Shown here: in pieces, positions 1 through 10,875 of the stretch | Layout: the number at the start of each line of letters is the position of its first letter | Position numbering within the stretch: the stretch's first letter is position 1 | NCBI GenBank assembly: GCA_001510575.1 | Contig: LNGK01000002.1 | Location: 1,600,144-1,664,143, forward strand | DNA: 64,000 nucleotides | Reading direction: 5' to 3' | DNA from: Knoxdaviesia capensis | Taxonomy: Eukaryota; Ascomycota; Sordariomycetes; Microascales; Gondwanamycetaceae | Notes under the pieces: generated by a model | Told to the model about the DNA's origin: nothing | The model's database searches: none | Seen by the model: only the letters and a program-made list of their open reading frames with translations | Made by a program: the position numbers and the translations under genes

Positions 1-325
1 GAACGTAGACAGGCCAGAAGATCCGCAAAGAAATACATGTAGCAGTAACTCGATACCTAGGAGGAGACAAATACCACGTATCCTCTCCTAGGCTCGTTAG
101 CACCACGATACCGCTTTTTCATGCACCTTCTCTTCCCTCTCCCCGTCGAACACGCTTGTCGTAAGATCGCTGACTCGCCAGCCACTCCCCGCGACCGGGT
201 CCCGGGACTCTCCATGCCCCGCAAAGCTCCGTACCCCCGTCGCGCACCGGCTTCCGCGTCCTCACCGCCGCCGGGTCCGCCGGCCCCGGGTGCCACAAGG
301 CCGACGACCAGACGCCCCGCCACGC
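1..325. other. Window edge, no intact gene seen
   Basis: The first ~170 bases are unremarkable. From about 180 the sequence becomes strongly GC-rich, as in this genome's coding DNA, and runs into the kinase relic that follows, so its more variable N-terminal part may begin here. I cannot align this part to anything and no clean reading frame with a credible start is visible. Confidence 0.4.
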
Positions 326-1088
326 GTGTTCCGCACGGGCGGCTTCGAGGCCATCGAGCCCAGCTTGGCCGTCGAAGGAGAGACGCTGCCGACGTACGGC
401 CGCACGAGCTACCACGCCGTGCGCACGGGGGAGATTTTTTCGATGGCCAGGGGGGCCAGGTGGTGGCCAAGCTGGGGTTCGGCGGCGTGCTCACGGTGTG
501 GCTGGCGCGCGATCTCAAGTGAGTACGATTCATGGATATCCCCCCCCCCCCTGCTTACTATGCGCATTGACGAGAGACGTCAACGTTCTCCACTACCGAG
601 CAGGGACCAGCTGTACCGGGCTCTCAAGGTGCACACCGCACATGGCGGCGGCGTACCGCCCCGACCGAGCCGTGTCCAGCGCACCTCCCCAAAAAAAAGG
701 CCCAGTCCAGCCGGAACTTGACGGCACGGGGACAGCCGGCACCACGGAAACAAGCCGGCGATGCGACCACCATTCATGTCTCGCAGTATGTGCTGGGCGG
801 CGCCGGGCCACTCACACTTGGTGACTTGGGCCAAACTCGCATTGGCTGGGTGCACACGGCCACGGCCATGCCGATCCAGTAACCGCGCGCCCGCGGTCAT
901 CCTCAACATGCCGTGGTGGCACGTCCGTCGACATAGTCACCACGTTGGCGGGAGAGCAAAAGGCCTTGCTTGTCGATTTCCTCGAGTGTTACCTCACTTG
1001 GCCACCCGAGAACCGACTCACTGCCGATAAGGCCTCGTTTCATCCATGGCTGCGCGGGTATAACCAGATTGGTGGCGCGGAATCATAG
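326..1088 (+). pseudogene. Decayed SRPK-like serine/threonine protein kinase
   Basis: Remnant of a fungal SR-protein-kinase-like gene. Reading it needs several frame changes. One frame from 338 gives GFEAIEPSLAVEGETLPTY and a GEIF motif typical of the segment before the kinase core. A shifted frame near 455-520 gives the glycine-rich loop region (VVAKLGFGG, TVWLARDLK). This is followed by a GTGAGT donor at about 520 and, near 612, by RALKV with the VAIK-type lysine. Near 815 the frame reads LGDLGQTRIG (DFG-type loop). Near 880-915 it reads a PIQ / RAPAVILNMPW segment (APE motif) broken by one extra base that creates a TAA. The C-terminus LTWPPENRLTADKASFHPWL ends at a TAG at 1086-1088. The catalytic-loop HRD region and much of both lobes are missing, so internal deletions accompany the frameshifts. 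It cannot encode an active kinase. Confidence 0.8.
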
Positions 1089-1483
1089 ACAGGCACTTAT
1101 GTATCTTTAAGATAAGCATTTCCTACATATTTCATTCAATCCCGAGAAGAAATCCTTCCATGCTATCCGTTTCCTGTTTTCGCTATCCCTCCTGTCTGCT
1201 GGATAAACAATAAATACGGTGGCTCCGAAAAAAAAAGACAATTAAAATAAGAAAAGGAGTTGGGGAGTAAAGTCCGCCCATCCAGTCCAAAGAAAAAGAA
1301 AAACACACAGAGCCCCGAATCCGTCCGCAACCAGAGATATAAAAGAAAGTTACTTTGAAAAAAGCACCTATAAATGATTCAGAATAACAAATGAATTCAT
1401 GTGCAGGTACTTGTGCGGCAAACACTGCCCCAAGATGTAGAAAAAGATAAAGAAAAAAAAAGAAGGAACAAAAGAAACGCGGC
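1089..1483. other. Intergenic, probable 3' UTR of the minus-strand gene
   Basis: AT-richer sequence with A-rich runs on the plus strand (T-rich on minus). It fits the 3' untranslated region of the membrane-protein gene ending at 1484. No gene is visible. Confidence 0.4.
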
Positions 1484-4066
1484 CTATCGCCGCTCTTCCG
1501 GCCGCACCGTGGCGCCGTAGAACCCGCCCTCGTCACCGGCAGCCTGGCACGCCAGACAGACTCCCCCGCCGTACACCCGCGTGTGCCGCTTCCACCCGCC
1601 GCCGTGGCTGTCCATCAACGAGATGATCTCGCCCTGCACGCCGATTTCCTGTGGCGAGGCTGACGCCGACGACGTCGATGGCAGGACGTCGGTGGCTAGG
1701 TGGTGGCCCATCGAGGACGGGGGCGGGGGCAGCAGCGGGGATGACGGATACGACGCGGACTGCCACACGAAGCGGGCTCCTGCTGAAGATGCACCTGCTG
1801 CTGTGACAACGGCCGAACTGTCTGCTTCTCCCGCCGCCGGGGTCAGGGAAGAAGAACCAGCATCGGCAGCAGGCAGAGCCCCACTACTCCGCAACGTGAA
1901 GGGCGACGAGAACAGCGGCGCGGGGACGCTAATAGGGAGGGTCTTGGAATACGACACCAGCCGCCCAAACGCCGGCTCACTGGCCTGCGAGTGGTGCGAG
2001 GTGGCGCTGGTGGATGCCGACGCGGTCGTGGCCGAGTCCGACCCCGACACCGCCGCCAGGTCGAACGTCGACGACAAGTAGTCCGGGTTTGGCTGGTGGA
2101 TGAAGCTATCGACCGGCTCCGACACGGCCCGGCGCGCCGTTGCGGGAAACGGCGACCGCGCCTCGACCGGTAGCAGGGTGGTGTCCATTTCCGGGGGTGT
2201 TAGGGGTGGCGGCGGCGGGGTAGAGTAGACCGCGCCACGGAACGGGTCCGCGGCGCCGTTGGGGTCCACCGGCGCCGAAGACGAGGACGGCGGACTTAGC
2301 TCGTCACCCATTCCCTTACCAATGCGAGAGGGTACTGATACAGAAGAAGGAGGAAGAGGAGGGAGAGAAGAAGTGGAAAGGGACGAAGACGGAGTGTGTC
2401 TGGTTGTTGTTGTTGCTGTTGTATTTTCTATCGGCCACAGAAAATGGAGGGCGGTTGTAGGAGATGCTGTAAACGGGGCCGCTGGCGCTACGTGGGAAGA
2501 TGGCGCCACACCGTTGGTCCAGACGGATCTTCCCGTGGCGGCGGCGGCTGTTGCTGCTGCTGTTGTTGTTGTCAATGTATCGGCAGACACAAGCCTAGGC
2601 GCAGCACCGGCGGGTCTGGATGCAGACGTTCGGCGGGGTGGTTGTGCTCGGCTGGCCAACGACACTGGAGCCCAACACGAAGGATTCTGCACAAAGTGGG
2701 AGTGCAACCGTTGCAAGCTGACGAGCTCTTGCGGGTTGAAGGGGGTGGTCGAGCAGTGAGGGGAATGAACAGCTGGCAGTGGCTGCGTGCGCGAGAGGGA
2801 GCACGAGTCGTCTGGGGGTGAGAGAGAAGGGGGCAGAGAATGAGAGAGACGATGGGGAACAGGAGGAGACGGCGCACACGGAGACGATGAGCCCAGTGGA
2901 GATTGATGTGGTGAAGAAGGAATAGAGGGAGGCGAGGAAGAAAAAGAAGACGACACTGGGGAAGGGGCAGGAATAAGAGGACGGGCAGGCGGAAGAGGAA
3001 GAGGATGAGAAGAGGAACAAGAAGGAGAAGATAACGACGAAGACACAGACCAAAGGCGATGAGGTGGACCTCTAGTCTCGGCAACAATCACAGCACCAGC
3101 CGCGGCACTCTTGGCAAAGGCGTCAGACTGTGGTGGGTGGTGGTCGCGGATAATCGAACCCGCCGAGGTACTAGTGGGAGAAGCAGAAACAGCAGCAGAG
3201 GTGGTGGTAGGGCTTGTAATGGTCCGAATAGTAGTCCGGCTGCTATAGGTCTCGCTGGCGCCGGCGGGGAGATGTGGAGGAGGAGAAGGAGGAGGGTTAT
3301 GGTGGTGTTGGGGTTGGGATTGGGGGTGCGAAGGGTTGGAGGGGATATTGGGAGTGGTGGACGAAGATGTGGTATTAGTGGTGCCGAGGGCGGTGGCACA
3401 TGCGGTAGTGGAACTGGCACAGCTGCTGGTAGTCAAGTCGGGACTGCTGGTCTTGTTAGTGGTACTATTGTTGTTGCTGCTGGTATTGGTGCTGTCACTG
3501 TGCATGTCGATGATGTCTTCGTCGTCGTCCTGTTCGTCACCGGGAGCAGAAGGAGTGGGTATCACGAGGGAGCTGGAAGCCAAGCTGGACGTGGAGAGGG
3601 TGGACGACGTGGACGTGGTGCTGACTCGAATGCGACCAGGCCCCACGGGAGTGGTGGGAGTAGTAGTAGTATTAGTAGTGTCAGGAGCAGTGGTGGTGCG
3701 ACTGGGGGCGAAGCTAGGGTCAGATTCAGATTCTCCGTCCCCGTCACCCACAACAGCAGCAAAGCCGCTGCCCTGCTGCTTCCGCTTGGAAGCCGCAACA
3801 GCGAAACGAGGAAACAGACGCAAGAGCCGCGGCGAGCTTCGCCGCGCCCAGCTGAACAGAAGCGTGGCCACCACCACCACTACCACCAATACAACAGCGG
3901 CAAGGCCAGCCACGACGAGCAGCAGGAATAAGCGGTGGTCGGAGCGACGAAGCACAGCGAGCAGAGAGCTGACCACGACACGAGATCGAGACGGCGAAGA
4001 CGACGACGAGGCGGGAGTGGGTGAGACCGGATCCGGGCCGACCAAGCTGGAGAGCCGCGCAGGCAT
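1484..4066 (-). CDS. Ser/Thr-rich single-pass membrane protein with conserved C-terminal tail
   Basis: Predicted 860-residue protein, one exon. The start (cat at 4064-4066, MPARLSSL) is preferred over an in-frame upstream ATG because the extra 87 codons translate a microsatellite leader (poly-Phe run). Residues ~46-71 form one strongly hydrophobic segment (VVVVVVATLLFSWARR) followed by basic residues. This suggests a short N-terminal side and a long C-terminal side made of low-complexity Ser/Thr/Pro sequence. There is an acidic patch near 170 (DEQDDDEDIIDMHSD) and a His/Pro tract. The last ~55 residues are the only well-structured-looking part: a GWKRHTRVYGGGVCLAC stretch, a FYG, and a terminal VRPEERR. 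I recall the same kind of C-terminal signature in other ascomycete hypothetical proteins but know no function. The length, absence of introns and low complexity leave the N-terminal region uncertain. A role at the cell periphery or endomembranes is only inference. Confidence 0.7.
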   Translation of the reverse strand: MPARLSSLVGPDPVSPTPASSSSSPSRSRVVVSSLLAVLRRSDHRLFLLLVVAGLAAVVLVVVVVVATLLFSWARRSSPRLLRLFPRFAVAASKRKQQGSGFAAVVGDGDGESESDPSFAPSRTTTAPDTTNTTTTPTTPVGPGRIRVSTTSTSSTLSTSSLASSSLVIPTPSAPGDEQDDDEDIIDMHSDSTNTSSNNNSTTNKTSSPDLTTSSCASSTTACATALGTTNTTSSSTTPNIPSNPSHPQSQPQHHHNPPPSPPPHLPAGASETYSSRTTIRTITSPTTTSAAVSASPTSTSAGSIIRDHHPPQSDAFAKSAAAGAVIVAETRGPPHRLWSVSSSLSSPSCSSSHPLPLPPARPLIPAPSPVSSSFSSSPPSIPSSPHQSPLGSSSPCAPSPPVPHRLSHSLPPSLSPPDDSCSLSRTQPLPAVHSPHCSTTPFNPQELVSLQRLHSHFVQNPSCWAPVSLASRAQPPRRTSASRPAGAAPRLVSADTLTTTTAAATAAAATGRSVWTNGVAPSSHVAPAAPFTASPTTALHFLWPIENTTATTTTRHTPSSSLSTSSLPPLPPSSVSVPSRIGKGMGDELSPPSSSSAPVDPNGAADPFRGAVYSTPPPPPLTPPEMDTTLLPVEARSPFPATARRAVSEPVDSFIHQPNPDYLSSTFDLAAVSGSDSATTASASTSATSHHSQASEPAFGRLVSYSKTLPISVPAPLFSSPFTLRSSGALPAADAGSSSLTPAAGEADSSAVVTAAGASSAGARFVWQSASYPSSPLLPPPPSSMGHHLATDVLPSTSSASASPQEIGVQGEIISLMDSHGGGWKRHTRVYGGGVCLACQAAGDEGGFYGATVRPEERR

Positions 4067-4098
4067 TGCTTGAAACGGAAGAGGGACACAGAGAAAAA

Positions 4099-4149
4099 AG
4101 AAGAAGAAGAAGAAGAAGAAGAGGGAGGGAGGGAGGGAGGGAGGGAGGA
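4099..4149. repeat. GAA and GGGA microsatellites in the leader of the membrane-protein gene
   Basis: A run of GAA units (about 4099-4121) followed by GGGA units (about 4122-4149). On the coding (minus) strand this is a pyrimidine tract just 30-80 bases upstream of the chosen start codon, as in pyrimidine-rich fungal leaders. Confidence 0.9.
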
Positions 4150-6940
4150 GGGAGCGGAGGCGAAGGAGGGAGGATTCAGGGCCCCGTGTGTATAAGTAAA
4201 GAAAATAGAAAAAAATCCGAAAACCAAAGTACCAGATTCTTATTTTTTGGTGTTCCAACCAGGCCTGGAAAAGGGCTCTCTGATCCCAGGTGTAGGGATT
4301 GATACTTCCCACAAGACACACACCCACACCCAGGTTATCGCAGGCAATCGAAAATCCTGGCCCGTTCTGGCAACTATAATAGAATTGGCCTATTGCTGCG
4401 GGACCTGCAGAAGCAGTGATATTTTCCTTTTTTTTCTCAACGCCCCAGCCAATAGGTCACCGATGGGTGTATAATATTGGTAAGGGGAGGGAATCAACGA
4501 AGAGGACAAAAAAGGAGGGGAGGCAAAAGACAAAGAGAAAAAAGTGTGTGAGGAAGAGAGGCCACACACGCAGTTTCTGCAGTCCGGTTCCTGTCGTCAG
4601 ACCGAGCATCTGCGGAGGGACGGCGAGGGCTGGTTCGTATTAGACTTTCAGCACAGGAAAGCACAAAACACGATGATCTGGCACAGAGAGGAAGAAAATC
4701 AGTCAGACCAATGTCGAGGCTGAACGGACGGTGAGCAGGAAATACGGGCAGAGGAAGGGATCGTGCTTCCCCCCTCAACACACCCACAGACTCAGACACG
4801 TACACAGAGTGAGTGAGGGTGAGCGGGAGGTGGACTGAGAGAGTGAGTGAGCGGGATCTGAGAAGCGGGCTGTGCATCCATCGGAAGAGCCAGGGACACA
4901 AAATACAACTCGAAACAGCCTTTCCCCTCCTAATTCAGCTCCGAAGCAAAGGGACGAAGTAAGATATGGGACGAGGGCAAGAAAAAAAAATATGATAAAC
5001 GCCCCGAAGAGAGCTGAGAGTGAGGATCCAATTACATACCAAGTTTGAAGGAGAAGCACAGAAGGCGACGGAAGAGAGCGTGCTTCTCAGCTTGGGTTTG
5101 GCGGGTTGCCTCCAAGGTGTACTGGAACTGGAACGCCCGAAAAAGGAGGAAGAAAAACAGGTTCAGGGAAATGCGCCGGATGTAAGTGGACTCTGAATCA
5201 CAGCAAACCGAAGCCCCCGGCCCGCGCGCGCGCAGCAAGAAACAAGAGTCTGTTCCGTCTGAACCAAGGTCGCCTGAGGATGACACACAAAAAGAAAAGA
5301 ACCACGTCGTCGGCGTCGTCTGCTGCGGCGGAAACCCTCTCTTGGAGTTTGCCTCGATGTAGATTTTCGCAAGAGGCGCAGGCGGCGATGAGGAAGAAAG
5401 CGTGTGAATCCTTCTTTTTTGTATTTCGTGGTGTTCGGAAAGCCCAGCTGAGCAAAGAGTTGGCGTTTCTCTCGTTTCACCACCCTCTTTTTCGCTGAGG
5501 AATCGGTTGCGGTGACAATTGAGATCAACCGTGAGCGAGCGCGGCCGGTGATAGCCGCCAGACACCCGAGAGACCTTGGAGGAAAATCGAAATAATGCCT
5601 TGGCTGGGTGCCTCCGGATGGTGGTGTTTTCTGCGTGGTGCGGTATGCAGCCAATGGGGACAAATCTATCACTTCAAGGATTCTTTCATTGGCAGACAGG
5701 TCAGTAAGCACGGGCCATTCCCAAGGTGATTTTTTGTTTTTTACAATGAACGCCCATCGTCGCGTTGGCCCAAAATCTGTAGATATATGTGCAACAATCA
5801 CTGGATGTGTGGGTGTGGGTGTGGGTGTGGGATGTGCGCCCGCTTCTCTCTTTCCTGCGTTTTCTTATTTCTAAACATCCCGGCCCCTCGGAACCATTTC
5901 CACTCCGCTCAATCTCACTCTGCATTATATCTCCCCTTCACCCCTCCATCTTGCAAAGTCCTTGCTTTGGCGCTCACATTCTGGAACCATCGCTTGGACG
6001 TGCGGAGAGGGCAACACTTGCGGAGGAACACTTCTACAGATAGAGAGAGAGAGAGAGGGAGAGAAAGAAAGAGAGGGACAGGCTTTGAGGGGGGTGAGTG
6101 ACGGAAGTGGCCGAGATAACCAAGTAAGAACAAGGTGGCAAGGATGATGGATGATGAGAGGGGACCACAATGATGTACACCGGTGACAGGACTTTGGTGA
6201 GATCTCCGCGTGCTTGTCCCTCCCCCTCCCCCTCCGTCTCAGTTCTTGTTCTGACAAACCCCTCCCACTATTGAAACCACGAAGTCCAGTTTGGACCTGG
6301 GCGGCGGGAGGATACAACAGTCGACTGAATGAGAGAGGGACAGAGGGAGACAGGGCCACACATATGCGAGGTGTAAGCAAAAGTGGGCGGGTTGGAGCAA
6401 GGGCGATCTCTGGGGAATAAGACACGCATTGATAATGAATCATGGTAACCGTCTGTAATCAAAAGGCTTGAGGAATGCATGTAGTGTAGGTAGGGTGCAG
6501 TAGCATAGGGTCGTGACGGAAAAAGAAACCATGCAAGAAAAATAAATCAATGAATCCAAGAAAACGAGGAATACGGTGGTGCTGAAGGATGCGGATAAGG
6601 CTGGGAGCGTGCCAGAAAAAAGAGAGTAAGCACCATCCAGTCGAACCCATGATCGATTGTCCAGAATCCCAAACTTTTGCACTCTGGCTGTACGAGCATG
6701 TAAGTGCCCTGTAAAACGATAATGCTGGAAGGATCATACACTTTGCAGGATGGCAAATACGATAGACAGGGACCGGGATGCAGTGAGGGTGAGGGTGGGA
6801 GAGAGGGGGTGAAGGAGGACTGCGGCCCATATCGGGAACCCCATGTCACGCCTCCATGCTGTGAAGGAGGAAAAACGAGAATGATAACGGCGGAATGGAG
6901 ATGTGTGCGCGCGTTTGTGTACATATGTGTGAGTGTGAGT

Positions 6941-6965
<25 letters not shown>
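6941..6965. repeat. (GA)n microsatellite
   Basis: About twelve uninterrupted GA units followed by a G run, in the long gene-free interval. Confidence 0.95.
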
Positions 6966-6972
<7 letters not shown>

Positions 6973-7403
6973 ATGACGAGGGATCCGGTTTAGCATGAAT
7001 GCGCATGTGTAAGAGACGGGAGGCCACGAGAGATCATGAGAGTCGTACAGCGCGTGGAGCTAGTACACCATTGCTGACGGCAGAATCAGAGACCGCTTTC
7101 TGGGCGTGCATGTGTAATCTACACGCATTTCTGTTTTTTCTTTCTGCTGACACGGACATATCACAGCTTACCGAGGAACAAAGAATAAGTGAATCGGCTC
7201 TGGTGGACGTGTTGGAGTGGTTGAGAAAAGGGCCGGGAGAAATAACAACAATTCGAATAGTCGAAGGCAAAAGGAAGCGAGGCGAAAGAAGTGTCGTCGG
7301 AGCAAATGACAGATCCAAGAAAGAGTTATCCGAGTCGTCGTAGTCGTCGCCGTCGCCGTCTTGGTGTCGTCGTAAGACCCACAGGTGTGGGAGGCCAGTT
7401 GTT

Positions 7404-7404
<1 letters not shown>

Positions 7405-7438
<34 letters not shown>
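7405..7438. repeat. (GT)17 microsatellite
   Basis: Seventeen uninterrupted GT units, a candidate length-polymorphic marker in the gene-free interval. Confidence 0.95.
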
Positions 7439-7440
<2 letters not shown>

Positions 7441-10400
7441 GTGGTGCAACCAACGAGAATCTGAGAACCGAAAGTGAGAGAGGGTGTGCGATCTATGACC
7501 ACATCCTAGCAAAACTGGACCTCATATATATCGTATATATAATACCGTGATCCCTTCTGCCTTGTCATACACGAACGACAGACAGGGGTAAAATCGGAGT
7601 TATATATATATTGGCCAACTTGCTTTGCGGTATGAGGTATCACTTCCCCCATTCATGAGTCTGACTCCGTTCGTGTAAGTAATGTGCGCAGTCGAGAGAG
7701 AACGGCATACACTCGTAAGAGGGAGAGAGAGGTACAACCGAGAGGTAGAGACAGAGAGGGAGAGACATACGAGGGGGAGGGCCGGCCTTGATATGCAAGA
7801 ACCCTCCTGTTCCCCCCACCTTGAAGGGGACAAGCGAAAGAAAAAAAGACGCATCTTACCTGTTTGTTCTGGCTATGATCCACTGGCTTTGTAGTCAAGT
7901 TTGGATCATGCACGATGGCAACTGGTGACAGGTAAACCCGGCTGAAATACGGCTGGATCTGTCTAGTGTTTCGGGAAGTCGACGACGCTGGCTTTTGTGG
8001 CTGTCTGACACTAACACCAGGACGAGTTGTGCGTTTGCTGCCGCTTGTTAAGGCCCCTAGCGTCAATCAATTGACGTGATTGTGTGTCTGGATCGAGCTG
8101 GATAGGAAATGACTCGCGTGTCCTAATTAACCATGCTGAAGTTGGACAAGAGAGAAAGATAGAAAACCCCGAGAAAAAAAAAACGACGATCGTTGATCGG
8201 CGGTGGGCGCCGATACTGGAGAGATTCCCCGGCACGGAGAGGCCGAGAAAGTCGGTATAGAACAAGGACGCTGTCTTGGGAAGACCGTTGATCGCTGGTG
8301 GCAACTTGGGAAAAAAAAAAAAGATTCGCCGTGCTGATAAATGGTGAAGAGGCCAGAGAAATAGAGAGCTGAGATTGAGACAAGAAAAAAGGAACGAGAA
8401 AGAACAGATCATCCCGGACTGGCCGTCTTCTTGGAGTTGGGGATGGACTCCGAATATGAAGCAAGCCGGCAAGCCCTGACTTACACGGGAAGGGGGAGCA
8501 GCCACACACGAGAACCACGACCTTGCAGGAATATCGAACATGGTGCCTTTTTTGTGTATGGTCCCAACGGGGCTAGAGTCTAAACAGTTAGTTTACAGCT
8601 CCCCAAGTTCTGAGGGTGATTAACGAGAGAGAACGATGTTAGTGGTGGTTGCTGCACCAAAGGCCCCATGCTGGATCAAGAGCAAACAAAAAGGACACAG
8701 TCCAGAATGCTGCTGGTGGCACGATAATCTGTTATGCAGGAAGCAGGCGGTGGCTGTAATTTCCATGAACCCTACTCCACAACCGCTCAGCATGGTCCGG
8801 GTTGGAAATCGTCAGCTGTATAGGGATCAGAACTTCCTGGAATGTCCGGGAAGCCCAGCTTGAGACGGTTAGCAGCGAAAAAAAAAGCGGCCAGTGCTGG
8901 TTTTCTGGTAGGTGTGTACAACACTGTACTGTAGTACTCAACCTTCAACGAGAAGGAGACTCACCGTGACATATCCCTGCAACGCCCGTCCATCCCATGA
9001 TCCGATGGCGGCCACTCAAAGATTGGAGGGAATCGACACTAGTCCCACGAGGCGAGCATTTCTGTGCTGAACTCGCTCCCTCGCCCCCAAGTGGGATGGA
9101 TGTGTTTCTGTCGCCTTGTAAAATCCGTCGTGCTGCACACCTTCGTACCGCATGCGAGATGGTGGACGGCGTGTCACCGAATATTGGGGCCGGGCACCAT
9201 GTGGAGGTGATTCTCAGCTGGACAGAACACAGGACTCGGCGTTGGTTACAGGCAAGCATTGCGATGCTGTGAGATGCTCGTTTACGTCGTGGTTGTGTGT
9301 CTGTATGCACCATAACACGCGCTCCGCAAGAACCAGAGAGTGAGCGGTATAGATGATGTCAGATGTGTTGCTGCGACAGCCGTACACCCACACAGAGGCG
9401 GGCATGCTGGACGAAGAGTGGGTGGCTATCAACTGACCCACTGTAAGTTTTCATTTCAACTCTCTGATCGCCACGGAAGCGTCGCCCCAATATGATCGCT
9501 CGGTTCTGTATTGGCAGTCTAGCAGAGAACGAGAGACGAATACTCCTTTGAAGCCAAACCGATGGCAGGATTTGATTTTTGGTGTTCTCGTACAGCTTTA
9601 CGTGTGGGCAGGCAACGGGCCTGTTTTCCAACATCACCTAAGTCAGCTTCGTCTTCTTCCCCAAGTGAGACATTACCTTGAGAGAGTGTTAACACAATGT
9701 GTCGAAGAACTGAGGCCTGGACAGTCCGCCGAAACCTGAAAAGAGAAAAGCGAAGTTCACTCTCTCAATCAGTTCAAGCCAAGTGAAGATCGGGCGAAAG
9801 AAGCAACTCTATACTTACTGTGGTTTAGCGTCATAGAGGGTGGTCAGGGATGCTGGCCATTAGAGTTATGTCCAGACTAGAATCGAATAGACGAACACAG
9901 GGAACTCGACCATGAGAGCTGGACTCCACACTTCAGCTGATGTGAGCCATGCCATGCTGGAGGGAGCCCAACCAACCAACCAAACCCGCTAGCTGTGCGA
10001 TCAAGGACCCATCGAGAAAAGTTCGCGAATTTTCACATCATAAGCTCGTGTATGTACTCGGAAGATGGAGTCAAGGTACTGTCGGTATTGCACAGTTCAT
10101 ACCGAGCTCAGCATCCATCCATTCCTTACCTAGCCTAGGGTGCTTGTTGCTGTTGACATTGTGAGGAAAATCGTTAGCCAATAGTTCCCGTGCTAGAATG
10201 TTCCGGATCAAACCGAGCACGCTATCTACCTTTTGTTTTTTTTTCCTTGTCTCCTTTCTGGCGGGCGGACTGTATGATCCGGAGAGTGCGGCGGGTCGAC
10301 CGGGGCTGGCCCTTTGCTTCATTTTGCCTTCCCTCACATTCGATGCGGGCAACTGACCAACGAGACGTGTGCTCAAAAAGGAATGGCGGACATGTCACTG

Positions 10401-10807
10401 CTGAACCAGACGAGATACTGCACCACCAACGAATCGGCTGCTTTTCCTAATCTCCTTCGGTAGCGGCCTAAGGTCGGCCATTCATGGTCTACTTCTGAGA
10501 ATGGCCTCGCTCACGCTGCCATTGGCTAGAGCCATTCTCACCGGGCTGGGGCTCGTGACAGAAAAAGGACGTGGACTTAAGACCATATAACGCAGTCTTG
10601 TAAATTGATTATATTTTGAGTTAGCAGGCTGAAAAGGGGGGCCGGGGGGGCGAAATAGGGCTGACCACGCTTGCTTCGGGATCATTTAATTAAATACGAC
10701 GCATGTAGGTATGTAATAATCCACCCGCCATCAACCAGGTCGTGTTGGCAGCGGGTGGCAGCGGCCACGGCAGGTTGTGGATAAGGTGTGCAAGACGAAG
10801 ACTTACA

Positions 10808-10875
10808 CATGTACTGTATGTACTGTACGTAAATACTGCACGACAAACTCGCACACACAGTACATACAGTACATG
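10808..10875. repeat. Perfect 19-bp inverted repeat with 30-bp loop
   Basis: Left arm 10808-10826 (CATGTACTGTATGTACTGT) and right arm 10857-10875 are exact reverse complements, separated by 30 bases. Either strand could form a 19-bp hairpin. No reading frame spans it. The arms are built from a repeated TACTGTA-type word that recurs elsewhere in non-coding parts of the window. Confidence 0.9.

Noticed and set aside
3059..4073. Long plus-strand frames opposite the membrane-protein gene
   Set aside because: Antisense shadows of a low-complexity GC-rich gene; translations are Gly/Arg or Val runs without motifs.
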